Both the position numbers and the translations under genes were made by a program. A stretch of DNA of 64,000 nt from positions 1 to 64,000 of the forward strand of contig CAVYJW010000003.1 in assembly GCA_963768945.1 (NCBI GenBank). Direction: 5' to 3'. Below the pieces are notes generated by a model. The model worked only from the letters and a program-made list of their open reading frames with translations. It ran no database searches and was not told the origin of the DNA. Below, one piece after another: positions 51,791 through 60,512 of this stretch. Source of the DNA: RYN-230 sp963768945. Its GTDB lineage: Bacteria > Actinomycetota > Actinomycetes > Streptosporangiales > Streptosporangiaceae. Each line of letters opens with the position of its first letter. Position 1 is the stretch's first letter.

Positions 51791-54610
51791 GTGGCAGCAA
51801 GGACACCTCCCGCCGCGAAGCGAGCGAGGGGCAAGGGCAACGCGGCGACCAACGGCGGGGGTACTCGCCTGGTGATCGTCGAGTCCCCGGCGAAGGCGCG
51901 GACCATCGCGGGCTACCTCGGCAAGGGGTACGTGGTGGAGTCCAGTATCGGGCACATTCGTGACATGCCGGACAAGGCTGCCGAAATCCCCGAGAAGTAC
52001 CGCAAAGAGCCGTGGGCCCGGCTCGGAGTCAACGTCAACGATGACTTCGGCGCGCTCTACGTGGTCCACGCCGACAAGAAGTCTCAGGTCTCGAAGCTCA
52101 AGTCCCTGCTCAAAGACGCCGACGAGCTCTACCTCGCCACTGATGAGGACCGCGAGGGCGAGGCCATCGCCTGGCACCTCCTCGAGGAGCTCAAGCCCAA
52201 GGTGCCGACCCGGCGGATGGTCTTCCACGAGATCACGCCGGAGGCGATCGCGCATGCGGTGGACAATCCCCGCGAGCTGAACACAGGTCTCGTCGATGCG
52301 TACCAGACCCGGCGGGTGCTGGACAGGCTGTATGGGTACGAGGTCTCGCCCGTGCTGTGGAAGAAGGTCATGCCCCGGCTGTCCGCGGGGCGGGTGCAGT
52401 CTGTGGCCACCCGGCTGGTGGTCGCCCGGGAACGGGAACGGATCGCGTTCCGCGCCGCCCGGTACTGGGACCTGCAGGCTGTCTTCGCCCGGGCTGACGG
52501 CGCCGGAGACGAGGGTTCGTCCTCGTTCCCGGCCGGGCTGGTCGCGGTGGACGGCCGCCGGGTTGCGCAGGGCCGTGACTTCGCCCCGTCCGGTGAGCTG
52601 CGCAACCCCGACGTGCTGTACCTGGAAGGTGCCCCCGCGGACTCCAGTGCCGCCAACGGCAGTGCCGCCAACGGCAGTGCCGCCAACGGCAGTGCGAACG
52701 GCCAGTCCGTTCCGCCCGGCGTGGTCCACCGGCTGTCCGCTGCCGAGCTCGCCGACCGGCTCCAGGGCGCCGACTTCTCGGTCAAGTCGGTCGAGCGCAA
52801 GCCGTACCGGCGCTCGCCCTACGCGCCGTTCCGCACCACCACCCTCCAGCAGGAGGCTTCCCGCAAGCTCGGCTTCTCGGCCAAGTACACGATGTCGGTG
52901 GCGCAGCGGCTGTACGAGAACGGTCACATCACCTATATGCGGACCGACTCGACCACGCTGTCGCAGACCGCCATCGACGCCGCCCGGCGCCAGGCGCGGG
53001 AGCTGTACGGCGCCGAGTACGTGCCGGACTCGCCGCGCGTGTACACGAGCAAGGTGAAGAACGCGCAGGAGGCGCACGAGGCGATCCGCCCCGCCGGCGA
53101 CTCGTTCCGCACCCCGGCGCAGTCCCGGCTGTCCGGCGACGAGCTGCGTGTCTACGAGCTGGTCTGGAAGCGCACTGTCGCCTCGCAGATGAAGGACGCC
53201 ACCGGGGAGTCGGTGTCCGTCCGGGTCTCCGGCCGCTCGTCCGCGGGCGAGGAGGCCGAGTTCGGCGCGTCCGGGAAGATCATCAACTTCCACGGCTTCC
53301 TGAAGGCATACGTCGAGGACGCGGACGACGACGGCGACCGGGACGACCGGGAGCGCCGCCTGCCGCCGCTGTCCGAGGGCGACGCGCTGAACGCGCTGGA
53401 ACTGGCTGCGTCCGAGCACGCCACCCGGCCGCCGGCCCGCTACACCGAGGCCACGCTGGTCAAGGAGCTTGAAGACCGGGAGATCGGCCGTCCCTCGACG
53501 TACGCGAACATCCTCGGCACGATCCTGGACCGCGGGTACGTGTTCAAGAAGGGCACCGCGCTGGTGCCCTCGTTCCTCGCCTTCGCCGTGATCACGCTGC
53601 TGGAGCGGCACTTCTCGCAGCTGGTGGACTACGACTTCACCGCGCGGATGGAGGACGCCCTCGACGCGATCGCCCGGGGCGAGGCCGCCCGCGTGCCGTG
53701 GCTGCGCCGGTTCTATTTCGGCACGGAAAGCGAGGAGGGGCTCAAGGAACTCGTCAGCGACCTGGGTGACATCGACGCGCGCGACGTCAGCTCGTTCCCG
53801 CTGGCCGGGACCGACATCACCGTGCGGGTCGGCCGGTACGGGCCGTACCTGGAGCGCGGTGACCAGCGGGTGAACGTGCCCGAGGGCACGGCGCCCGACG
53901 AGCTCACCCGGGAGAAGGCCGAAGAGCTGTTCGCGCAGCCGAGCGGCGATTTCCCGCTCGGCACCGACCCGGGCACGGGGCGGGAGATCGTGGCCAAGGC
54001 GGGCCGGTTCGGCCCGTACGTCACGGAGGTGCTGCCCGAAGGGGACTCGAGTAAGCCGCGCACCGCGTCACTGCTGAAGTCGATGGCGCTGGACACGGTC
54101 ACGCTGGAGGACGCACTCCGGCTCCTCACACTGCCCCGCACGATCGGCGAGCTGGACGGTGAGCCGATCACCGCACAGAACGGCCGGTACGGGCCGTACG
54201 TGAAGAAGGGCACGGACAGCCGCTCGCTGGACAGCGAGGAGCAGCTGTTCACCCTCACCCTGGCCGAGGCCAAGGAGCTGTTCGCCCAGCCCAAAGCCCG
54301 CGGCCGGGGCCGGGCGGCCGCCGCCCCGCCGCTGCGTGAGCTGGGCGAGGACCCGGCCAGCAAGCGCCCCGTGGTCCTCAAGGAGGGCCGCTGGGGTCCG
54401 TACGTGACCGACGGGGAGACCAACGCCTCCCTGCGCCAGGGCGACGCGGTCGAGTCGATCACCCCGCAGCGTGCGGCGGAACTGCTGGCCGAGCGGCGCT
54501 CGTCCGCCCCCTCGACCCCGCGGCGCCGCACCACGGCCAAGAAGCCGGCGGCCAAGAAGCCCGCCGCCAAGAAGGCAGCCCCGAAAAAGCCTAGCCGGGC
54601 CCAGACCTAG
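51791..54610 (+). CDS. topA: DNA topoisomerase I
   Basis: 939-aa type IA topoisomerase that relaxes negatively supercoiled DNA. The Toprim domain starts RLVIVESPAKARTIAGYLGK (catalytic Glu31) and holds ATDEDREGEAIAWHLLEEL. The active-site Tyr382 is in HITYMRTDSTTLS. The C-terminal region has several repeats of the form GRYGPYVKKG rather than zinc fingers, and ends in a Lys-rich tail (TAKKPAAKKPAAKKAAPKKP), both typical of actinomycetes. GTG 51791 follows GAAGGTG and gives MAARTPPAAKRARGKG; the frame is open upstream. A Ser-Ala-Ala-Asn-Gly tandem repeat (about residues 286-303) lies in a surface loop. Confidence 0.97.
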   Translation: MAARTPPAAKRARGKGNAATNGGGTRLVIVESPAKARTIAGYLGKGYVVESSIGHIRDMPDKAAEIPEKYRKEPWARLGVNVNDDFGALYVVHADKKSQVSKLKSLLKDADELYLATDEDREGEAIAWHLLEELKPKVPTRRMVFHEITPEAIAHAVDNPRELNTGLVDAYQTRRVLDRLYGYEVSPVLWKKVMPRLSAGRVQSVATRLVVARERERIAFRAARYWDLQAVFARADGAGDEGSSSFPAGLVAVDGRRVAQGRDFAPSGELRNPDVLYLEGAPADSSAANGSAANGSAANGSANGQSVPPGVVHRLSAAELADRLQGADFSVKSVERKPYRRSPYAPFRTTTLQQEASRKLGFSAKYTMSVAQRLYENGHITYMRTDSTTLSQTAIDAARRQARELYGAEYVPDSPRVYTSKVKNAQEAHEAIRPAGDSFRTPAQSRLSGDELRVYELVWKRTVASQMKDATGESVSVRVSGRSSAGEEAEFGASGKIINFHGFLKAYVEDADDDGDRDDRERRLPPLSEGDALNALELAASEHATRPPARYTEATLVKELEDREIGRPSTYANILGTILDRGYVFKKGTALVPSFLAFAVITLLERHFSQLVDYDFTARMEDALDAIARGEAARVPWLRRFYFGTESEEGLKELVSDLGDIDARDVSSFPLAGTDITVRVGRYGPYLERGDQRVNVPEGTAPDELTREKAEELFAQPSGDFPLGTDPGTGREIVAKAGRFGPYVTEVLPEGDSSKPRTASLLKSMALDTVTLEDALRLLTLPRTIGELDGEPITAQNGRYGPYVKKGTDSRSLDSEEQLFTLTLAEAKELFAQPKARGRGRAAAAPPLRELGEDPASKRPVVLKEGRWGPYVTDGETNASLRQGDAVESITPQRAAELLAERRSSAPSTPRRRTTAKKPAAKKPAAKKAAPKKPSRAQT

Positions 54611-54748
54611 CCGCGGACCGAGACCGTTCCCTAGCGGACCCAGACCGGGTCCGGCTGGACGCGCGGCGGGTGCGGAAGGCCCTACACGCCGGACATTTCG
54701 CGAGCTAGCAGGCCACGCGGGCCCCTCTGGTGTGGATACCCTGACCCA

Positions 54749-56878
54749 GTGAACTTCCGATCCCCTTCGCGCGAACGGCGTAGTAGCGTCCTGTCCATCA
54801 GGCCGTTCCGGCGGCTGTGGATCGCGACGTCGCTGTCCAGCCTGGGGGATTGGCTGAGCCTGGTCGCGCTCGCCTCGCTCGCGGCTGCCCTCGCCGGCGA
54901 CGGTGCTGCCGCGCAGTACAGCGCGGTAGGCGGGGTGTGGCTGGTGTCGCTGCTGCCTGCCCTGGTGCTCGGGCCGGTGGCCGGCGCGGTCGCGGACCGG
55001 CTGGACCGTCGGGTGAACATGATCGTCGGCGACGTGCTCCGCGCGGTCCTGTACCTGACTATCCCGCTGGACCTGTCGATCCACTTCGCGAGCGCGCTGA
55101 CCTGGATCTACGTGGTGCAGTTCCTTGCGTCCTGCGTCTCGCTGTTCTGGACGCCGGCCAAGGACGCCTCGGTGCCGAACCTGGTGCCCCCGGACCGGCT
55201 GGAGGAGGCCAACCAGTACAGCCTGTTCACCACGTTCGGCACCGCCCCGATCGCCGGGATCGTGTTCAGCCTGCTGTCCCTGGTCAGCCGGGCGCTGGAG
55301 GGCCTGTCTCACTACTTCACCACCAACCCGGTGAACCTGGCTCTGTACTTCAACGCCGCGACGTTCGTGGTGTCAGCGCTGACCATCTACGCGCTGCGGG
55401 AGATCCCCAAGCGGCAGTTCAGCTCGCACATCTCGGCGCCCTCGGTGGCCAAGACCATCTGGGAGGGCTGGCGCTTCATCGGCCGCACCCCGGTGGTGCG
55501 CGGCCTGGTCATCGGCATGGTCGGGGCGTTCGCGGCCGGCGGGGTAGTGGTCGGGCTGGGCCAGCCGTACATCACGAACACGCTGCACGGCGGCAACGCG
55601 GGCTGGGGCGTCGTGTTCGCCGCGATCTTCGTGGGGCTGGCCGGGGGGATGTTCCTCGGCCTGCGCATTCTTAGCGGCTTCAGCCGCCGGCGGCTGTTCG
55701 GCCTGAGCATCGTCAGCGCGGCGATCCCGCTAGCGCTCATCGCGCTGATCCCGAACCTGGTCGTGACCGTCCTGCTGGTCGTCCTGCTCGGCGCCTGCGC
55801 CGGCGTGGCCTACGTGACCGGCTACACGATCGTCGGCCTCGAGGTGGATGACGACACGCGGGGCCGCACGTTCGCGTTCCTCAACTCCGCCATCCGGGTC
55901 ATCCTGTTCAGCGTGATCGCGGTAGCCCCGTTCGTGGCCGCCGCTTTCACCGCGCTGTTCCGGGGCGTGTCCGGGGCCGGCAGCCTCCGCATTGGCCACG
56001 TCAGTTACGAGGGGATCGGCTACAACTGCGTGATGCTGCTGGCCGCGGTGATCGCGGTGTGGGTCGGCGTGATCTCCTACCGGCAGATGGATGACCGCAA
56101 GGGCGTGCCGCTGCGCGATGACCTGGTGTCCGCGGTCCGGGGCGAGGAGTTCCAGCCGGTTCCCGGCCACGTCAACGGCGTCAACGGCTACGAGGCGCCT
56201 CCCATCCGGCACGGCGTGTTCATCGCGCTCGAAGGCGGTGAAGGGGCCGGCAAGACCACGCAGGCCCGGCTGCTCGCCATCTGGCTGCGCGACCAGGGCT
56301 ACGACGTCGTCACCACCCGCGAGCCGGGCGCGACCAAGATCGGCATGCGGCTGCGCGCGGTGCTGCTGGATACCGCGCACACCGGCTTGTCGGCCCGGGC
56401 CGAGACCCTGCTCTACGCGGCGGACCGGGCCGAACACGTGTCCTCGGTCATCCTCCCCGCGCTGGAGCGGGGCGCGGTCGTGGTCACCGACCGGTACGTG
56501 GACTCGTCCCTGGCCTACCAGGGCGCCGGGCGGAACCAGTCCACGGACGAGGTGGCGACGCTGAACCAGTGGGCGACCGGCGGGCTGGTGCCTGAGCTCA
56601 CCGTGCTGCTCGACATGCCGCCCGCGGGAGGCCTCGGCCGCCGGGCCCGGTCGGCCGACCGGCTCGAAGCCGAGCCGCTGGACTTCCACGAGCGGGTCCG
56701 GCGCGGCTTCCTGGCGCTGGCCGGCGCAGAACCTGACCGCTACCTGGTGCTCGACGCGTCAAAGTCGCCGGAGGACGTGAGCCGCGCGATCCAGGAGCGC
56801 GTCCGTGACATGCTGCCGGACCCGATCCCGCCGATGGCCGAGGCGAACACCGGCAGTTTCCCGGCTATCGTCGATTGA
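54749..56878 (+). CDS. tmk: MFS transporter fused to thymidylate kinase
   Basis: 709-aa bifunctional protein. Residues 1-450 form a 12-helix major facilitator of the EntS/Bcr-like type (IATSLSSLGDWLSLVALASL, VAGAVADRLDRRVNMIVGDV). After a linker (PGHVNGVNGYEAPPIR) comes a thymidylate kinase: P-loop ALEGGEGAGKTTQARLLA (about 494-510), DR motif VVTDRYVDSSLAYQGAG and the lid with RRARSADRLEAE. It phosphorylates dTMP to dTDP. The same fusion is usual in actinomycetes next to topA and holB, so it is a lineage character. GTG 54749 is the start. The substrate of the transporter half is unknown. Confidence 0.94.
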   Translation: MNFRSPSRERRSSVLSIRPFRRLWIATSLSSLGDWLSLVALASLAAALAGDGAAAQYSAVGGVWLVSLLPALVLGPVAGAVADRLDRRVNMIVGDVLRAVLYLTIPLDLSIHFASALTWIYVVQFLASCVSLFWTPAKDASVPNLVPPDRLEEANQYSLFTTFGTAPIAGIVFSLLSLVSRALEGLSHYFTTNPVNLALYFNAATFVVSALTIYALREIPKRQFSSHISAPSVAKTIWEGWRFIGRTPVVRGLVIGMVGAFAAGGVVVGLGQPYITNTLHGGNAGWGVVFAAIFVGLAGGMFLGLRILSGFSRRRLFGLSIVSAAIPLALIALIPNLVVTVLLVVLLGACAGVAYVTGYTIVGLEVDDDTRGRTFAFLNSAIRVILFSVIAVAPFVAAAFTALFRGVSGAGSLRIGHVSYEGIGYNCVMLLAAVIAVWVGVISYRQMDDRKGVPLRDDLVSAVRGEEFQPVPGHVNGVNGYEAPPIRHGVFIALEGGEGAGKTTQARLLAIWLRDQGYDVVTTREPGATKIGMRLRAVLLDTAHTGLSARAETLLYAADRAEHVSSVILPALERGAVVVTDRYVDSSLAYQGAGRNQSTDEVATLNQWATGGLVPELTVLLDMPPAGGLGRRARSADRLEAEPLDFHERVRRGFLALAGAEPDRYLVLDASKSPEDVSRAIQERVRDMLPDPIPPMAEANTGSFPAIVD

Positions 56879-56903
56879 GCCGGACAGTTTGAGAGCGAAA
56901 GAA

Positions 56904-58121
56904 TTGAACGGGGCGGCGGACTTGGACGGGGACACGGCGGTGGGCGGCGCGCCGGTGTTCGGCGACCTGGTCGGCCAGGAGCGCGTGGTCGCCCAGCTGG
57001 ACGAGGCGGCGGGCGTCGCGGCCCGGCTGCTGCGCGGTGAGCGGGTCCTGGGCATGACACACGCCTGGCTGCTCACCGGGCCTCCGGGGTCGGGCCGGTC
57101 GGTGGCGGCGCGCGCCTTCGCGGCCGCGCTGCTGTGCCCCTACGGGGGCTGCGGGCAGTGCCCGAGCTGCCACCAGGTGCGGGCGGGCACTCATCCAGAC
57201 CTGCTGCTGGTCAAGCCGGCAGGGCTGTCCTACGGAGTCAGGCAGACCCGGGACCTGGTGCTGCGTGCCGCGGGCGCCCCGTCCGGCGGCCGCTGGCAGG
57301 TGGTGGTGTTCGAGGATGCCGACCGGGCTACCGAGCAGGCCGCCAACGCCCTGCTCAAGGCGATCGAGGAACCGTCGCCGCGGACGGTCTGGCTGCTCTG
57401 CGCGCCCTCGGCCGAGGAGCTCGTCACGACGATCCGGTCCCGCTGCCGGCTGGTCACGCTGCGCACGCCGCCGCCGGAAGCCGTGGCCGAGGTGCTCGTC
57501 CGCCGGGACGGGGTCGAGTCGGCCCGGGCCCTGGCCGCCGCCCGCGCGGCCCAGGGGCACGTGGGCCGGGCGCGGCGGCTGGCCACCGACCCCGAGGCGG
57601 CGCGGCGGCGCACCGACGTGCTGCACCTCCCGGCCCGGATCACCAGCCTGGGCACGGCGCTGAGTGCGGCGGCGGGACTGGTGAAAGCGGCTGAGCAGGA
57701 GGCCGCCGCGGTTACCGAGGAACTGAACACCCCAGAGCGCGACGCGCTGCGCCAGGCGTTCGGGGAAGGCTCGACGGGCAAGGGGGTGGCCAAGGCGGTC
57801 CGGGGCGTGGCCGGCGCCATGAAGGACCTGGAGGACCGGCAGAAGTCCCGGGCCACCCGGCTGAAGCGGGACGCGCTGGACCGGGCGCTGCTCGACCTGG
57901 CCGCCTTCTACCGTGACGTGCTGGTGGTGCAATTGGGCGCCGACGTTGACCTGGGCAGCGCGGGCCACGAAGAGGAGCTGCGCCGGCTGGCGGCCGCCAG
58001 CCGGCCGGAATCCACGGTGCGCCGGATGGAAGCGATCATGACCTGCCGGGAGCGCCTGGAGTTCAACGTGGCCCCCCTCCTCGCTGTCGAGGAGATGGCC
58101 GTGGCCCTCCTGGCCGGCTAA
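56904..58121 (+). CDS. holB: DNA polymerase III subunit delta'
   Basis: About 405-aa clamp-loader subunit. FGDLVGQERVVAQLDEAA is the start of the AAA domain, WLLTGPPGSGRSVAARAFA the altered P-loop (no Lys in GSGRS, usual in delta'), CPYGGCGQCPSCHQV the zinc module, VFEDADRATEQAANALLKAIEEP the Walker B/sensor region and SRCRLVTLR the SRC motif. TTG 56904 is a best guess (GAGAG upstream); TTG 56922 and GTG 56940 in the same frame are alternatives. Immediately follows tmk. Confidence 0.93.
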   Translation: MNGAADLDGDTAVGGAPVFGDLVGQERVVAQLDEAAGVAARLLRGERVLGMTHAWLLTGPPGSGRSVAARAFAAALLCPYGGCGQCPSCHQVRAGTHPDLLLVKPAGLSYGVRQTRDLVLRAAGAPSGGRWQVVVFEDADRATEQAANALLKAIEEPSPRTVWLLCAPSAEELVTTIRSRCRLVTLRTPPPEAVAEVLVRRDGVESARALAAARAAQGHVGRARRLATDPEAARRRTDVLHLPARITSLGTALSAAAGLVKAAEQEAAAVTEELNTPERDALRQAFGEGSTGKGVAKAVRGVAGAMKDLEDRQKSRATRLKRDALDRALLDLAAFYRDVLVVQLGADVDLGSAGHEEELRRLAAASRPESTVRRMEAIMTCRERLEFNVAPLLAVEEMAVALLAG

Positions 58122-58164
58122 CCCCCGCCCCAGTCCTCCCAGCCCACCACCCCCGATCCATGAT

Positions 58165-58206
58165 CGTGGAGCGTTTTGCGCCGCGGGCGGCGCAAAACGC
58201 TCCACG
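58165..58206 (+). terminator. 20-bp perfect palindrome, terminator or repetitive element
   Basis: CGTGGAGCGTTTTGCGCCGC (58165-58184) and its exact complement (58187-58206) enclose 2 bases. It lies 44 bp after holB. A near-identical palindrome recurs at 59251-59296. Confidence 0.8.
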
Positions 58207-59174
58207 CTAACGGCGGGGCCAGCCGGCGAGGGGGCACGAAGGGCCGCAGGGGCGGGGGGTGCCGCGCCAGCCGCGCTGCCGGAGCAGCGAAGCCACCTCG
58301 GCCGCCGTCTGGCAGGGGCGCTGGGTCACGTCGGCCCAGCTGTAGCGCAGGGTACTGATCCCGCCGACGAGCGACGCGTTGTCGCGGTGCCTGTCCCGCC
58401 AGCGGGCTTCCACTGGGTGGGCGGCTATGCCGCCGGTTCCACCCCGACCCCGAACTCCGCGTACAGAGCGTCCTTGTACTCGGTGCGCTCCCCCCGCACG
58501 ATCCGGACCTGGCGCTGCGCGCGGGGCAGACCGTGTGGCCGCTCGACCTGGCTGACGTAACGAAGTTCGAGGAGGGAGTGCGCGCCATCGCGGATGTCGT
58601 CCAGGCCGGCCATGAGCGCCGCACGCCAGCGCACCCGTGTCCGGCCGTTCAGGGCAGTCCGCAGCCGGTCGGCTGTGGTCAGCCGGGCGCCGCAGGCCCG
58701 GGCCAGCCACGCCAGGGCATCGTCCAGGTCCTTGCTGACCGCGGCCAGGTCGAGCGTGGTCTCCTCGATCCTGGTGCGCGGCGGGGTGAGGGCCGGGTGC
58801 CGGGCTGCATCAGCCCGCCGGGAACGGTGGATCACGACTCCGGGGATCGCGCGCGGATGGCGCTGCACCGGGACGGTCACGTGAATCAGGGCACTGCGCC
58901 GGGTGGTCAGCTTGGCCAACTCCGCCGCGGTCCAGTGGCTGAGGACAGCATCCGGGCCTGCCCGGCTGAGCGCCGCCCACAAGGTGGCCTCACGATCCGG
59001 CTGGCCGGTGAACGCGGCGTAGACGCCGTGTTGCAGTCGCTGCCAATGACCCAGGCGTACGCGGGAACTCACGGTTCTCGAGCCGAGGCCAAGTTCCAGA
59101 GCCTGGGCCCGGGACAGCACGCCGTGCTGGAGAAGCAGTAGCTCGCGGCAATCCTCCGGTAATTCGCGTGGCAT
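58207..59174 (-). pseudogene. AbiEi-like/DUF559-type protein, frameshifted near its end
   Basis: From ATG 59174 the frame gives MPRELPEDCRELLLLQHGVL, a winged-helix start like AbiEi-type antitoxin domains, then LRLGHWQRLQHGVYAAF-type sequence, TRIEETTLDLAAVSKDLDDA and LLELRYVSQVERPHGLPRAQ, the start of a Vsr/DUF559-like nuclease fold. It stops at 58425. The neighbouring frame continues AAHPVEARWRDRHRDNASLV and RYSWADVTQRPCQTAAEVAS to 58207, the normal end of this family. The total length is one base short, so a single deletion near 58430-58440 inactivates the last strands. Both flanks carry the same palindrome. Confidence 0.75.
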
Positions 59175-59250
59175 GCTTACCAGCGTGCCGGGTCCGCGCC
59201 CGGTGACGCCACCCGACTTCGCCGCCTGTGGATAACCCCGCCGAACCGGC

Positions 59251-59296
59251 TTATCGTGGAGCGTTTTGCCCCGTCGGCGGCGCACAACGCTCCACG
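59251..59296 (+). repeat. Second copy of the GTGGAGCGTTTTGC palindrome
   Basis: ATCGTGGAGCGTTTTGC at 59251 and CACAACGCTCCACGAT at 59281 form an imperfect hairpin with one mismatch. The core GTGGAGCGTTTTGC is shared with 58165-58206. Together they bracket the AbiEi-like gene. Confidence 0.7.
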
Positions 59297-59299
59297 ATC

Positions 59300-59745
59300 A
59301 TGGAGGCTGCTAGGGGCGTCCCCGCCGGAGTCGCCGGCGGACGCGCCGGGATGGGCACCGGGACCCCTGTCGGCCGGACCTGGCGCCGGGCGGACCGCAG
59401 CCCGGTGAGCGCGGCCACCGCCCCGAGCGCTGACACCAGCGTGATGACGGCCAGCGCGGGCCGGTAGGCCCGCAGGGTGGCCTGCGCCGAGGTGATCCGG
59501 CTGGCGCCCCCGGCGTCCACCACCGCGGTCACGACCGCGAGCACAATCGCGCCGCCGACCTGGAACGACGTCTGGAACAGGCTGGCCGCGAGACCCTGTT
59601 CCGCGTCGGCGACGCCGTCGGTCGCGGCCAGGCTGAGCGCGGAGAAGCCCAGGCCGAACGCGACGCCGATCAGCACCACCGCGGGCAGGATCACCGCGGG
59701 ATAGTCGGGCTGTGCCCCGACCCGGAGGAACACCGCGTAGCCGGA
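59300..59745 (-). pseudogene. MFS drug transporter, C-terminal fragment
   Basis: ILPAVVLIGVAFGLGFSALS, GVADAEQGLAASLFQTSFQV and GGAIVLAVVTAVVDAGG are the last helices and the A/G-rich motif of DHA2-type (EmrB/QacA-like) exporters. About 350 N-terminal residues are missing. The remnant is divergent from a MarR-type gene with a palindromic operator in between, the usual layout of a MarR-controlled efflux pump whose pump gene has been deleted. Confidence 0.7.
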
Positions 59746-59824
59746 CGAAGGGACTGGGAGGGAGATGCCGCCTGAGCGCGGCTGATTGACTCCATGACCC
59801 CAGAGAATATGCATGCGCAAACAC

Positions 59825-59857
59825 TAGATGCAAGTGCAATTAATGTAGTTGCATCTA
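59825..59857 (+). promoter_or_regulatory. Palindromic operator of the MarR regulator
   Basis: TAGATGCAA (59825-59833) and TTGCATCTA (59849-59857) are perfect 9-bp inverted repeats around 15 bp, inside an AT-rich gap between the MarR gene and the transporter remnant. It overlaps the expected -35 region of the MarR promoter, consistent with autorepression. Confidence 0.7.
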
Positions 59858-59884
59858 ATCTCGGCCCCGCGCTACCATGCAGAC

Positions 59885-60385
59885 GTGAGCGTGATGCAGT
59901 CCCAGGATCGTCCGGGCGCCCAGGATCGTCCGGGGGTACCGCCAGGCCGCGTGGCGCCGGACGAGGGGACGCCCGGGCTGGCCGATGACCAGGTGGTGGC
60001 CACCTGGCGGGCTATCACCGCCAGCCATGCGGCCGCCAACGCCGCGCTCGACCACGAACTCGGCCACCTGGGTCTCGGCGTGAGCGAGTTCGAGGTGCTG
60101 GACCGGCTGTCCGAGAGCCGGGAACACAAGTTCCGGGCCCAGGAACTGGCCGATGCCGTGCACCTCAGCCAGAGCGCCCTGTCCCGGCTGATCGACCGGC
60201 TGGAAAAGAACGGCCTGGTCGAGCGCTGCCTGTGCGGTGAGGACCGGCGGGGCATCTACGTGCTCCTCACCGAGGATGGCCTGCGACGTCACGCCGAGGC
60301 CGAGCCCGTGCACCGGCAGGTGCTGGCCCAGATCCTGCCGCCCGCGCTGGTCCAGTGCCAGTGCACCGGCACCGTGCCCGCCTGA
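59885..60385 (+). CDS. MarR family transcriptional regulator
   Basis: 166-aa winged-helix repressor. After a Gln/Pro/Asp-rich lead of about 35 residues, VVATWRAITASHAAANAALD starts the dimer helices; HKFRAQELADAVHLSQSALS is the recognition HTH; LIDRLEKNGLVERCLCGEDR and RGIYVLLTEDG form the wing. MarR proteins bind palindromes and release them on contact with small phenolics or oxidants. No ribosome site is seen; TACCAT at 59873 could drive a leaderless GTG 59885 start. ATG 59894 is the other option. The CLC and CQC cysteines are unusual and could be redox-sensing. Confidence 0.88.
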   Translation: MSVMQSQDRPGAQDRPGVPPGRVAPDEGTPGLADDQVVATWRAITASHAAANAALDHELGHLGLGVSEFEVLDRLSESREHKFRAQELADAVHLSQSALSRLIDRLEKNGLVERCLCGEDRRGIYVLLTEDGLRRHAEAEPVHRQVLAQILPPALVQCQCTGTVPA

Positions 60386-60512
60386 TCACCGTTCTGATCC
60401 GGCCGGCCCCGTGCCCTCCGTGCTTCGGCACGCTCCGCACCGTGACCTCGCAATCCGCGCAAATCGGCCGCCCGGGGGAGCGGGGCTCGTGATCTCCCCG
60501 TAACCTGGGGCG

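Noticed and set aside
56865..58205. 446-aa minus-strand frame over holB
   Set aside because: Antisense to holB, which has a full set of delta' motifs.
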